Shown: positions 46,522 to 57,691, counted from the stretch's first letter. The stretch: DNA of 64,000 bases from Ampelocalamus luodianensis (GCA_036346255.1 CM070617.1:24913080-24977079); one strand, 5' to 3'. The notes: generated from the letters alone by a model not told the origin. A program made the numbers and translations.

Positions 46522-47790
46522 CAGTGGCGGAGCCAGAAATTTAGCACTGGGGGTGCACATTTAAGGCTAAAAAAAATCTTATATGACACATATGTAATTT
46601 CACAAGTCTAATACAATTACACAAAAGAGTTCAAAATTAGTTAATAATGCAATACAAATAGTTCAAATAAAATCTTACATGAATAAAAGAGTCCTAAATA
46701 GCTAATTAAAATCACAATACCACACGACGCGATGTCATTCCTTGAAAACACTTGATTATATCATCATCACTAATCTTCGAGAAGATATCTCGCTCTATAA
46801 AGGTGACTAAACAATCATTCAATACTTGATCGTTCATACTATTTCTCAACTTGTTCTTCACAAGATTCATCGCCGAAAATACTCTTTCAACGCTCACCGT
46901 TGCCACCGGTAGAAGCAATACCAATTTGAGAAGCAAGCACATCAACTTGTAAATGTCATGCTTTCTTGTTTCAACAAATTTAGTAGAAAGCTCACCGAAA
47001 TTCTTTAGGCTCTTAAATCTATCATCGCTTCGTATATCATCAATGAAGTTATCAAGTTGGAAAAAACTCTTATTAAATTCGTGCTTGAAAAATCATTAGG
47101 ATAAAAGTTGGTAAGACAATCATAAGAAACAAATGAATTCAGAGGATTTAAAGCGGACATGCAAACAAGCAACTCCATATTAACCTTGTCAAACCGATTG
47201 TCAAGCTCTTGGAGAACATTATCGATGATACTAAGATACACTTCTCTTCTAAAATGATCACCATTTGTTTGTTTTGGGTAAAAACATGATGATCTTCCAT
47301 AAGGTATATATCTACCATCCGGCTTAGGAACTTTGATGTCATATTTAATGCAAAATGATGTTACCTTTTCTTGAAGAAATTCTTTCCACCCATCATACAT
47401 CATTTGTTGTATTCTATCCTTAGCCAAATTAACAATTGCCATAGCATTAATAATATTTTGGTCCCTCTTTTACAAAGACTGAGACAACTTATCTGTGCAT
47501 CCAAGTATGACAAGCATCAAATGTGCATTGAAAACAAAGTCAAATGACTCAAAGACTCCCACCATAACATGTATTTTTTGGCCAATCATTCTTCAGTGAG
47601 GAGTCTTTTCCAAGTTGTATGAGTGCTTTGCAGATTGTTGAATACATACTAATAATATGCAAAATAGTTCTATTTTTGTTCATACATATACCTAGTTAAA
47701 AAATACTCATACATATATCTAATTAAAAAAAATTGTAATTTTTTTTGGGGGTGCCTGTGCACCACAGGCACCCCCCTGGCGCCGCGCCTG
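46522..47790 (-). mobile_element. Truncated hAT transposon inserted in Gypsy-3
   Basis: Starts CAGTGGCGGAGCCAG and ends CTGGCGCCGCGCCTG, 15-bp inverted ends with 12 matches, and is flanked by a perfect 8-bp duplication GTCAGTGT (46514-46521 and 47791-47798). Both end type and duplication length are diagnostic of hAT. At 1269 bp it holds only the C-terminal part of a transposase. Next to the right end, GGTGCCTGTGCACCACAGGC forms a small palindrome. Confidence 0.9.
46712..47442 (-). pseudogene. hAT transposase, C-terminal part
   Basis: 47442-47005 reads AIVNLAKDRIQQMMYDGWKE and FCIKYDIKVPKPDGRY, typical of the middle of plant TTF-type/DUF4371 hAT transposases. 46945-46712 reads LLPVATVSVERVFSAMNLVK and LNDCLVTFIERDIF, the hAT dimerisation domain. 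A frameshift and a stop around 46950-47005 separate them, and the N-terminal zinc-finger half is missing. Confidence 0.82.
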
Positions 47791-47796
47791 GTCAGT

Positions 47797-47980
47797 GTCA
47801 CCGCCATTAGAGGATTCCTTCTCTTGTTGTACACGGGTAGAATTAATGGCGGCCTCTTGTGCCATCTTCTTCTCTTCTTTGGCCTCCTTCTCTTCTTCCT
47901 GTTTCTTCTCTTTTTTGCTTCCGCCCTTGCTCTTTTGTGTCATCTTGTGCCTTGTCACGCCGATATCAATCTTCAAAGTA
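47797..47980 (-). repeat. Internal tandem duplication in Gypsy-3, copy 2
   Basis: Second copy of 46322-46509. The hAT entered at its left edge, so the duplication predates the hAT. Confidence 0.8.
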
Positions 47981-48447
47981 TTGCGGTATAGTCCAAGATA
48001 CACTTTCCCGGTGCATTCCTCGCCAAGGAAAAGAGAGCCGCATGACGGGACGTGAAGCAACTCTCCATATCTTCTGTTCGGTCAGCCAATATGTGCCAAT
48101 CACCAAAGAACACGCTCGCATATGCATGGGAATTACATCACAAGTGACCGCAGCAGCATATCCATCCAAAGAAAATTTTACCTCCACCTGTTTGGTGATT
48201 AGGATGTACCGGTCCAACCAAAGCAAATTGCAAGGCTTCGATGCGGTGTTGTGGTCAGCCCCAATATGTCCACAAGTGTTTGGCTTGCGGCGTTAGTCAA
48301 GCTTCCTTGATCGATCATCATGGCACAATCAGTGTTCCCCACTCGACACCGGTGAACGAAGATGTTTCCTGGGTGCGGCTCCTCCTCGCATTGATCCAAA
48401 TTCCAGCTGAATTGGATGACTAGCTTCATCTCCTCCACGTCCACCAT
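47966..48447 (-). pseudogene. Gypsy-3 retropepsin-like segment 1
   Basis: 48447-48199 reads IFVHRCRVGNTDCAMMIDQG followed by SLTNAASQTLVDILGL, a retropepsin start with DQG in place of DSG. 48160-48090 continues in another frame with VEVKFSLDGYAAAVTCDVIP. The domain is therefore present twice in one element, here and at 45833-46222, separated by the Lys-rich linker. It lies about 40 bp from the primer-binding site, so no full gag precedes it. Confidence 0.65.
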
Positions 48448-48486
48448 TGCAAATCTTTACAGCAGTAGGATACCGTGAGCAACTGA

Positions 48487-48499
48487 GACTCTGATACCA
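48487..48499 (-). promoter_or_regulatory. Primer-binding site of Gypsy-3
   Basis: GACTCTGATACCA, complement of TGGTATCAGAGTC (tRNA-Met type). Confidence 0.7.
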
Positions 48500-49558
48500 C
48501 CCGATATGGCCTAACTAGTAGGATGGCAAGTTGGAACATGTGCTACCCGATCTTTCACGGTACCACAAACGAAGAACTCACAAACCGATCTGAAAAGAAT
48601 GAATTGCAAGAACAAGACCTTCGACACAATTTGAGAACAAGGATAGTCCCAGCTTGCGCAACAACAATTCTCTCTTCGAATCTGAAAACTCACAGCACAA
48701 TCCTCTTTTTTCTCATCCCCACACGCACACGATACTTGGTGCCAAACATTGGCTTTTCTGATTTTTATTCCAAGCGAAAATTACTTCTCCCTTTACATGG
48801 CCTTTGGCACTTGGCTTTATAGCCTCACACTTCGGCCGAAACCAGCTCCACACACATGCACTAACCTGACCGAAGCCGACTCCAATTCAGCACAAAGTCC
48901 CACTCATACTCAATGTCCCAAATGCACACAATTAGGACTCTCTAATTCGGAATCTAAAAGATAAAAACAGCAAAGATAGATTTTGGATTCTCCCATGTTA
49001 AAACCAAAACTAACTCAATCTAAAACTCCTATTCGGACTCTTCATTTAAAAGGAAACATGCAATTTCAGAATACACTACAAAGCAACTTATTCGGACTCT
49101 TGGAGATCTCATTTTGGAACACCGATGTCATTGCCAATTCGGACTCCAAGATCCTCACGCCGCCCTTGCGCCGTACACCACCCAATCTCCTTGCGTCGCA
49201 CGCCTGGCCTTCTCCTGTACTTTGCAGCCCATGCCCGCATGTTCGGCTGCCTTCCTTGCTCCGCATGGCATCTTCCCAAAGCACGCGCCCCACTCGGCTC
49301 CCACGCAAGCGGCCCGCTCATGTGCCGCTTGGCCTTGGTCGTGTGCACGTCTGCTTGCTCACATGTGTCGCCTCCCACAAGCCCTTGTCATGCTCTAGAG
49401 TTTCCTTGGTTCTAGGCTCTATAGCTTCATCCTTCTCTCTGCCATCCTCCACATCCTCCCACTCAGTCGTCTTCTTTCTTCCAGGCAAAACAACTTCAAC
49501 ATAAGTTTGCAATGCCGCATTACGAACCAATGTCATAGTAGCACTTGGGGTTGTATCA
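48500..49558 (-). repeat. Gypsy-3 LTR (5' LTR, right copy)
   Basis: About 1.06 kb ending TTGTATCA. Short frames seen here are not genes. Confidence 0.65.
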
Positions 49559-50761
49559 CTAGCTTCAATAGGACGAGGATGAAAGGGTAAAGGTGGGAAA
49601 GTGGTGGTATATGTTAAAAAAAAACTGACAAGTGTGGCCACTATGAATAATAAATTAAAAGAAAAAGGTGAGTAGTCTAATGTCCAGAGACAATACATTA
49701 GAATTTTTTTTTCTAATACTATTTCTAAGTGATGTAGAGGCAAGGCTCTAAATAGCGTACGGCACTATATTTCTGTAGCATATTCTAAATAATAGTGATA
49801 ATTTTGAGTTAATTTAAATTATGTCTTGTATGAAACTAAGATAGAATAGATACTATGTCCCAAGATATGAGCATAAAGAGCATATCTATTTCAAGAAATC
49901 CGTATATACAACTTGAAACATTGCCTAAAAAAGCTATATCGGCTGCTACAGCCGCTTTATTGCCCGCTACCACCACAATAGCAGCAGCTATATCCTCTAT
50001 AACGATCTCTATATCGCAATCCACTATTTTGAACCGCTACGCCACACGGTAGCACTTAGACCCCGCTACCGCGACGGATGCTATGTCCGCTATTTTAGTA
50101 CAGTGTGTAGAAGTGACGTGAATTAAGAAACTAGAGTCAGCACTGTTGCGAATGCTCTTATGCTGGAACATCTCTATACCAGTTCTAAACACATTTGGGA
50201 TATTTTGTACAAGTCCAATCTAGCACAACATTTCAGATAACTTGCATTTTACTAGCCCAGCCAGAAGGTTGCCAAACCTAAAAAATGCGAAGAGTTGACT
50301 GCTGGTGCTCATTGTCACACGTAAAACTGCTTATTTTGTTAAAACACACACACACTCATAAAACTAGCACATTTGCCACTAGGAACTACCCAAAAGCCCA
50401 ATGACATCCATGTCACTCTTCCAAAACACACAGGCCAAAAAGCAAAGTGGTACTAAAAAGATGACTATGCGTTGGAATGGTTCTCTAATACTGTTTATAA
50501 AAGATGTAGAGGTGAAGCGAAAAAATTAGAGTAAGTTTGCGGATGCCCTTATACTGGTACAACATCTCATATGGGATAGATCAGTAGTTTTCGAATTTTT
50601 GGCGAATACGGTCAATTTGCAAACCGTATTTGTACTTTTAACCATGCGCAGAAATGGCAACACGAGCGCGCGCCCACCCCGGTCCCACCACCGCAGTGTC
50701 ACCCGGCCGCCACGTTGTGTGGGCGCACGCCCACCCTGCGCCCGCACTGTACCGTGTTTTT
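49559..50761. other. Intergenic stretch, no gene recognised
   Basis: AT-rich. A GCTATATCGGCTGC/CGCTACCGCGA-rich block at 49925-50095 resembles degenerate 'tagcgg' transposon-derived sequence. GC-rich GCGCGCGCCCACC segments at 50670-50755 lead into the inverted repeat. No ORF with a domain. Confidence 0.5.
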
Positions 50762-51086
50762 TTTTCAATTTTTTCATTTTTTTCAAATTTTTTTAGACGT
50801 AGAAATATTTTTTAAAAAAAACAATTTTTGCTACAGTAGTGGGCGCGCGCCCACCACTGTAGCAAAAAATTGCTTTTTAAAAAAAAATTTATTTATACAT
50901 ATTTTTTGTAAGAATTTTTAAATATAGTAAATAGGGTCCAAAAATTATGAAATTTTTTATGAAGTCATCTGACACCGTGTACTTGCTTATGTAATATTTT
51001 CAAAATTTTATCCATTATGAATTTTTCTCGAAAATTTATTTAATTATATTGTAAATAGGGTTTCATCATTTCATGTGACTTGGAAT
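50762..51086. repeat. Long inverted repeat, left arm
   Basis: The reverse complement matches 63676-64000 at roughly 80-90% over about 325 bp, for example ATTTTTAAATATAGTAAATA and TTTCATCATTTCATGTGACT. The arms bracket about 12.6 kb including the CACTA element. The window ends inside the right arm, so full length and the outer target duplication cannot be seen. Long arms and an apparent captured fragment suggest a Mutator-like (Pack-MULE-type) element. Confidence 0.75.
50822..50872. repeat. Near-perfect palindrome around GGGCGCGCGCCC
   Basis: CAATTTTTGCTACAGTAGTG and CACCACTGTAGCAAAAAATTG flank a GGCGCGCGCC centre; the arms are about 25 nt with few mismatches. A degraded version is in the right arm (63899-63946). 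Confidence 0.85.
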
Positions 51087-51229
51087 GATTTCATGAAATT
51101 TTGTCCATTATCCCACCGTCTCTCCTCCCTTCTCCGCACATCTGTCGCCTCGTCCAGAAATTCTGGCACCAAATCTTACGGAATTCCCGGCGCCAACGCC
51201 GCGACTCCCACTACTACAAAACAGGTCAT

Positions 51230-51650
51230 ACCAGACACCTCATCACAGACGGTTCCAAAGGAGCCGTCTGTGTTGAACTTATACAGACGGTTCCATTTGG
51301 AATCGTCTGTGATACGCTCCTCATCACAGACGGTTCTTATTACCAACCGTTTGTGATACTTTACAGACGGTTGGTAATAAGAATCGTCTGTGATAGTTCC
51401 TCATCACACACGGTTTATTTTACGAACCGTCTGTGGTACTTCACAAACGGTTCGTAATATCAATCGTCTGTGATGAGTACGTCTTATCACAGACGGTTTG
51501 AAAATAAAACCGTCTGTGAAGTATCACAGACGGTTCAATTGTAGAACCGTCTGTAATATACTAATATCATAGACGGCTATATTAAAGAACCGTCTGTGAT
51601 AGTATTATCACAGACGGTTCCAAGGTAGAACCGTCTGTGATATTTCTTTC
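51230..51650. repeat. CACTA left subterminal repeat array
   Basis: About 14 copies of ATCACAGACGGTT and its complement AACCGTCTGTGAT, arranged as inverted pairs around short unique spacers. In En/Spm-type elements such arrays bind the TNPA protein (family knowledge). Ends directly before the module at 51657. Confidence 0.9.
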
Positions 51651-51656
51651 CTACCT

Positions 51657-51800
51657 CTTCGTCTCCCGCGCGATGTGTCTCTTCATCTCACCAATGCAGA
51701 ACCGTCTCTTCGTCTCGCACGCCAACGATACATGCGTCTCTTCGTCTCACGTGCCAGTTACTCCTAATTCTTTATAAGACGGAATAATTCACCGAAGATT
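51657..51800 (+). promoter_or_regulatory. Promoter region of the captured gene, with TCTCTTCGTCTC repeats
   Basis: Four to five copies of CTCTTCGTCTC, the first block (51657-51690) almost identical to one on the minus strand at 57727-57758. A TATA box TTTATAAG at 51771-51778 lies about 90 bp before the ATG at 51868. Confidence 0.55.
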
Positions 51801-51867
51801 AAACTCCTCCCATCGCTCTTCGTCTCACGGTTTTGAGTACGTACACGCAGCAATCGTCAAGGTGAGC

Positions 51868-52673
51868 ATGCAGAGCATGACGGCCAACACCAAGGCGAGG
51901 AGGTCGGTGATCGCCGCTCTTTCTCACGATGTTGTCGTCGATATCGTGTGGCCGCGAGCTCTCCTCAGCCCATGGAGGACCTATGTAGCCTAAGATTAAC
52001 GTACGTACATCTTTATATCTACAAAATACGTACATATGTACTACTATTTATTCTAACATCTTGAATTTTGTATGTACGTATATTGGAGTTGCAAGGCCTT
52101 GTACAAGGTGTCCAAGGAATGCGCCGTGGGGAGACGCGTGGCGCTGGAGCGAGAGGAGGCGATGAAGTGGCAGGACAACGAGCGCTACATCGCCGTCATC
52201 AACCACCTGGCCGGCGCCGGCAACCCGGGGGCTTGTTTCATCGTCGGCCTCGGGCTTGTCTTCGTGCCCCAAGACATGCAGCGCGGCCTCATGTTCCTTG
52301 AACGGGCGGCCGTGGCCGGCCACAAGGCCACGCCCTACGTGCTCGGTCTCCTCCTCTACACGGCCGGCGAGACGCGCGACGTTGGGAAGCACTACATCAG
52401 CCAGGTCGAGGACGAGCCGACCGGCCGCGGTGCGAGCGGCCAAGACCAACCGGGAGTGCAGCGGTGCTTGAGGCTCGCCGCGGACAAGGTCGAGCGGCGT
52501 GTGGGAAGAAGGCCGTCACCGGGCCGGTGTGGCGCTGTCGGAGGATGGCCACCGGCACGAGCACCGGCGCGGTGTGGAAGGGTGGGGCGACTACGCGTCT
52601 TCTGCGATGACGCATCGCAGGATTAGGCATGAGTATGCCGGTTTCTTTGCAAAGGTGTTGGACTATTTGCCAT
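51868..52673 (+). pseudogene. Captured F-box/Sel1-like host gene fragment, intron retained
   Basis: ATG at 51868 gives a basic start, then VIAALSHDVVVDIV, an F-box start (L..D....I). After a short frameshift, PMEDLCSLRLT leads to a GT-AG intron (52001-52088), followed by CKALYKVSKECAVGRRVALE, LAGAGNPGACFIVGLGLVFV and GLMFLERAAVAGHKATPYVL, which have the A-G-[NH]-..A pattern of Sel1-type repeats in plant F-box proteins. A further shift near 52420-52470 changes frame; the rest reads EYAGFFAKVLDYLP before TAA at 52671-52673. High GC and intron retention mark it as host DNA captured at the DNA level. Whether it is expressed is unknown. Confidence 0.65.
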
Positions 52674-52876
52674 AAAATTTTAGTTTTTAGGTTTCTAGAA
52701 AGGTGGTGCGGTGGACTATTTTCCAAATTAAATGAATTTTTAATGCACCAAAATATACGGTCCACAAGGACAGGAGCGATTACAATTCCACGTTGACATC
52801 AAAATATACGTACGACATATTACAAGTCCATAACACATGATGTTATGGAATAAATTAATTACAATGGAGTAATTTC

Positions 52877-55800
52877 TTAATTAAAATATAGCCCTTCATG
52901 ATGATCGACGCATATAGCTAGCTTCCTCATTGGTTCTTCCTCGAGCCCGATGCCCTCTCCAAAAGGAAGCAACTCGTCAAATTGATTGTATTCTTCCTCG
53001 TCCACTATATTCTCAACTCCGACAATCCTTCTTTTTCTATGAAGAACTACGTGACGCTTCTTATTTACCGGGTCGGTTATATAGAAGATTTGAACAACTT
53101 GGTTAGCCAGTACGAATGGTTCGTCTTTGTATCCGACACGATCGAGGTCCACGGTAGTGACGCTGTGCTTGTCGACCTTCACTGTGGAGATGGACCCAAC
53201 AAAGACCGAAATAGGGGATCTTGAAAAGCACGTAGTCGAGCTCCTATATCTCCTCTATTTGCCCATAGTACGAGCTCCTCAGCCCATCGGTACTAAATGC
53301 ATCTATACGGACACCGTGCTCGGATCAGTGCTCTTCCTATCCCGAGTGCCGTATAAAATGTGTACCCATTTATGTCGTATCCTTGCCATGTGATAATTGT
53401 AAATTGTGGCCCTTTGCCAACCATAGCGTATCATCACTTGATGACCTCCTAGTCATGATTCGCACCTTTAACTATTCGTTGAACCGACGGTTGTGCTCTC
53501 GTGATCCAAACCTCCGACCGTGCGGATTACGTTGGCGTACCATGTCTTTGTGCTCGTCGATGTACGGGACACTTGGGTCATGTATTGCAAGGCCGTGAAA
53601 TGGGCTTGAGCGTACGTATCCAGATCGGGAGTGATTGATTTTCTTCCGATGGTTCCGATACCATCCAGCCTTCCCTCATGACGAGATAGAGGCACACCTA
53701 TCGGTTCCACTTGAGCCATGTAGTCGACGCAGAACTCAATGACCTCTTCGGTTGCATAACCCTTGATGATGCTGCCCTCCGGTCGAGATCGATTCCGTAC
53801 ATAGGACTTGAGAATTCCCATATACCTCTCGAACAGGTACATATGACGTAGGAACACAGGACCGCATATCTTTATCTCTTCCACAAGATGAACAATGAGA
53901 TGGACCATGATATCGAAAAATGACGGAGGGAAATACATCTCAAGTTGACATAGAGTCGTCACCACCTCGGCCTGTAGAGCATCTAGTCCTTCGGGATCGA
54001 TGACCTTCTCGAGCAATTGAGTTGAAGAAATAACACGACCTCAAGATTGCCACTGACCTTGTTCGGCAAGATACCACTAATTGCAACAGAAGCATTTGTG
54101 TCATCGTAACATGACAATCATGAGACTTCATACCAATTAATTTCAAATCTTGCATAGAAACAAGTTTCTTAATGTTAGCGGAGTAACGGGACGGGACTTT
54201 AACACCATGCAAGCTTTGGCACAATTCATTCTCTCGGCCTTGGACATAGTGTAGCAAGTCGGTGGAAGGTATGTTCGTCCTTATCGGTCTCTTTCGATGC
54301 TAACTCGGTCCTTATGTTCATATCAACCAAGTCCGTTGTTAACACCATCCTTTGTTTTGCCACTAATGTTGATAAAGAGACCAATCAAGCTTTCACATAC
54401 ATTCTTCTCCACGTGCATGGCGTCGATGCGATGAACGAACTTCTAAGTGCTCCCAATAAGGCAAGTCCCAAAAAATTGACCGCTTCTTCTAGATGTTCTT
54501 CTTACGGATTTTTAATTTACGTCCATTCCCAAGCACAACATCGATATCCTTAACCATATCATAGACCTCTTTCCCTCCAAAAGCCCTTGGAGCTGAACTG
54601 TCCTCCTTATTTTCGTCGAATTGTTTCTTCATCTTGCGGTATGGGTGACTCACGGGAAGGAACCTACGGTGACGCATATACACGCTTTTGCACGAGTTGT
54701 TCACCATACACTCTCGTAGCATCTAAGCGGTCGCGACAGCTTTGGCTCCTTTCGTCTTCAAGCTCGACAGTTACCAAGGGCGGGAAAATCATTGATAGTG
54801 CGAGAACAACATGGCGCGTAAAGAGAAGTTCTCTCGTTTATGCGCATCCCATACTTGTACCCCTCGTTCCACGGTGTCACAAGATCATCCAATGTGGTGC
54901 TAGGTACACATCAATATCGTTCCCGTGTTGCTTGGCCCTTGATAAGTAGTGACATCAAAATGTACTTCCGCTTCATACACAACAAAGGAGGAAGGTTGTA
55001 CATACATAGATTCACGGGCAGTGCTATGTCGGCTGCTCATGTTACCGAAAGGATTTATTCCATCTGTACTCAACCTTAACCTTATGTTCCTCGGTTCCGC
55101 ACCGAACTCTTTGAAGGTCCGATCGAAGTTTCTCCATCGCGAGAATCGGCAGGGTGTCTTAGCTTTCCATCTTTCTTACGCTCCTCTGAGTGCCAACGCA
55201 GCAATCTTGCCTCCTTTCAGTTCGCAAATAAACGCTTCAAACGTAGGATCACAGGCAGATACCACAACACCTTAGCAAGAGATCCTTGCTTCATCTTAGC
55301 AGTATTCTTACGCTTGTATCGGGATGCTTTGCACACGGGACATACATGCAAGTCTGCATACTCTTTACGATACAGGATACAATCGTTCAGATATGCATGT
55401 ATTCTTTCTACTTCCATTCCCAATGGACAAAGAACCTTCTTGGCTTGGTAGGTGGTGCTGGGCAACATGTTTCCCTCCGGAAGAATGTCCGCTAGGAGAC
55501 CTAACAACACCGTGAAACTCTTGTCGGACCAACCATTGCTCGCCTTCAATTTCAGCAGTTCAAGTACGGTTGACAACCTTATGTATTCCGGCTTGCGGCC
55601 AGGAACAAAGGTTTCCGAGTCCTCCATTAAGCGCTCGAATTTACAAAACTCTCTCTCACTGTAGTTTCATACGCATCGCGTAGCATCTGATCCAGATTGT
55701 CATCGTACGACCTATCATCATCAAAAACACAGTCCACATCCGGCATATCGTTGACTTCCTCGGCGATGTCATCATTATTAACTTCCTGTGTCGCCATTAT

Positions 55801-56060
55801 TAACTTCTCGCTCTTCACCGTGGTCGGTCCAACATGTATACCCTTTTTGAAACCCTTCAATCAAGTGCCCTACGATCTGCGCGGGTTGTTAAAAATCTTG
55901 ATTACCACAATCAATGCATGGACGAAGACATAAATTCTATCCCCTTATTCAACATATCCTGCTCCGCGGCTCTTTTAAAAGCAATCACGCCATTAATGTA
56001 CTCTTCACTCACACGGTTCGCACCGTGCATCGATTTGGTCCATCTACGCTACGCACGTAA
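52877..56060 (-). pseudogene. TNPD-type CACTA transposase
   Basis: Read right to left: a transposase-associated N-terminal segment near 56030-55900 (MHGANRVSEEYINGVIAFKR), an acidic linker (55860-55627), then 55627-55217 with KLKASNGWSDKSFTVLLGLL and CPVCKASRYKRK, the TNP2-family pattern. 54722-54489 and 54257-53940 hold pieces of the DDE core; 54016-53468 reads LCQLEMYFPPSFFDIMVHLI and GPVFLRHMYLFERYMGILK, the DUF4218 domain; 53182-52877 reads YITDPVNKKRHVVLHRKRR, the DUF4216 domain. Domain order is complete, but at least six shifts or stops break the frame, and introns were not resolved. The transposase would cut and move CACTA ends. Confidence 0.82.
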
Positions 56061-56571
56061 CAATTAGTAGTGTTAAATTATATTAATAAACTGCAAATAC
56101 GTTACTCCTCCTATTAACCAAATACACTAAAATTGATTAAAGATAAACCTAGAATAAATATAAAGAGTTAAAGATCGTTACCCTCAGAGCTCACGACGAA
56201 AATTCCTAATATCCCGAGATTCCTCACATCCTTCTCCTTGGGCCACGATTGCAATGTGAGACTTAAGTGGACGGGCAAGAGAAGAACCACAATCGAAATG
56301 CACATCCCCCATAAGCTTATCCCACTCACAAAACACCCACAGCCGAAACAAAACACTCATTCACAACACCCAAACCGAGAGCTACCACCAAAGCCAACCC
56401 TCACAAAGTAAGCATGCAAGCCAAATAGCCATAAATTGCTAGGGCAACCCACAACCAAGAACAAGGCAAGCAAAATAAACAAGCCTCCTTCAGCCAACAC
56501 AGAGCAAAGCTTCTCAAGCCCCTCTATTCCAAAGAAGAGATCAGAGGCGCTAGGGCAGGGGGTCTTTCGGG
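56061..56571 (-). other. 5' leader region of the TNPD gene
   Basis: On the minus strand between the TATA box (56572-56586) and the first coding segment. AT-mixed, no domain; probably leader exon and intron. Confidence 0.45.
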
Positions 56572-56586
56572 TCTTTATATTTATAG
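56572..56586 (-). promoter_or_regulatory. TNPD core promoter (TATA)
   Basis: The minus strand reads CTATAAATATAAAGA, immediately adjacent to the internal repeat array that starts at 56595. Transcription would run leftward into TNPD. Confidence 0.6.
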
Positions 56587-56594
56587 GGGTGGCA

Positions 56595-56945
56595 TATCAC
56601 AGACGGTTCTTATTCCCAACCGTCTGTGATGTGAGTATATCACAGACGGTTCCTCTAACTAACCGTCTGTGTTGAACTTATACAGACGGCTCCATGTGGA
56701 ACTGTTTGTGATATCCTCCATATCACAGACGGTTAGTAAGGAGAACCGTCTTTATCGACGAACCGTCTGTGATGTGAGTATATCACAGACGGTTCTCCTT
56801 ACTAACCGTCTGTGATATGGAGGATATCACAGACGGTTCAACATGGAGCCGTCTGTATAAGTTCAACACAGACGGTTAGTGAGAGGAACCGTCTGTGATG
56901 AGGATATTATCACAGATGGTTCTTCATTCAACCGTCTGTGATAGC
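56595..56945. repeat. CACTA internal repeat array 1, containing a large palindrome
   Basis: About 14 units of ACAGACGGTT/AACCGTCTGT. Positions 56644-56750 and 56787-56893 are reverse complements over 107 bp with few mismatches, separated by 36 bp that includes further units. Same motif as the terminal arrays. Confidence 0.9.
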
Positions 56946-57127
56946 GTACAGAGTATGTATATGCGCAAATAATTACTAAAATGAATTACCCAGTAATAAA
57001 TAGATGATAAAAAAGACCATATCATCACAGACGATAAAAAAGATCATATTGTTTTACATCACAGACAATAGACTGGCCTTATAGTTTTTACATCACAGAC
57101 GATAAAAAATGGATGAGCGATCTTATC

Positions 57128-57658
57128 TTAGCCTTCAAATCTTCGTACGCCTTCTCGCTTGCTTGGTGGGGCGGGATCGATCGTCTCACCAAACGCCTCC
57201 ACCTGTGACCTTGCACGCTCAATTTCCTCTTGTAGATGTTCGGACTCCGTAAACAAGTCCCATATGGCCCAGAGGCCATCAACCCTGGTCTCCACAGTCT
57301 CGGCTAGGCGGACCCGCTCTCCTGCAATGTCGAGGTCGTCCTCGACTCTCTGGGCTGCATCCTCGGTGCGGACCAAATAGTTCCATAGGACAATCTCCAC
57401 GACGAGGTTTACTCGCCGGATGCTAGAGAGCCTCGCACTAGTCTGTTGGAGGAGGAGCTCCAATCGACAGATGATCGCCGTTATGGTCTCCGGTAGATGG
57501 GAGGGTCTACAACGGATTGCATTACGAACGGACGCCTTGTTCGCAGCTTGGGTCAGGTTGCGACCAGAGAGGTGCGAGTACACAACCAAAATGTAGGCCA
57601 CTACAAATAGACGAGAGAGAAGCCATTTGGAATTTATGGAGAGAGATGGGATGATCAA
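57128..57658 (-). CDS. Unrecognised ORF inside the CACTA element (176 codons)
   Basis: Starts MIIPSLSINSKWLLSRLFVV, with a hydrophobic stretch at about residues 10-28 that could be a signal anchor. Then come Arg-rich and Leu-rich helical segments (ITAIICRLELLLQQTSARLS), a likely coiled coil with many acidic residues (LQEEIERARSQVEAFGE) and a Pro/Arg-rich end. A TATA box (57692-57708) lies just upstream, with transcription expected only about 10 nt before the ATG, so the start is uncertain. The frame is uninterrupted, unlike the transposase frames. No family recognised; could be captured host sequence or an element-specific gene. Non-coding alternative not excluded. Confidence 0.45.
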   Translation of the reverse strand: MIIPSLSINSKWLLSRLFVVAYILVVYSHLSGRNLTQAANKASVRNAIRCRPSHLPETITAIICRLELLLQQTSARLSSIRRVNLVVEIVLWNYLVRTEDAAQRVEDDLDIAGERVRLAETVETRVDGLWAIWDLFTESEHLQEEIERARSQVEAFGETIDPAPPSKREGVRRFEG

Positions 57659-57691
57659 GGAGGTTCGTGAGAAATCCCTTTGATAAGGGTT

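Larger units (their letters stand above)
44604..49558 (-). mobile_element. Gypsy-3: LTR element lacking RT and integrase
   Basis: Two related terminal copies, 44604-45787 and about 48500-49558, share runs such as AATTGCAAGAACAAGAC and end GTATCA. On the minus strand the left copy is preceded by a polypurine tract (complement of TCCTCCCCCC, 45788-45797), and the right copy is followed by a tRNA-Met primer-binding site (complement of GACTCTGATACCA, 48487-48499). The 2.7-kb interior encodes only gag-like Lys/Glu-rich sequence and two retropepsin-like segments. The left LTR differs at its outer end and no TSD was found, so the left boundary is uncertain. Confidence 0.7.
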
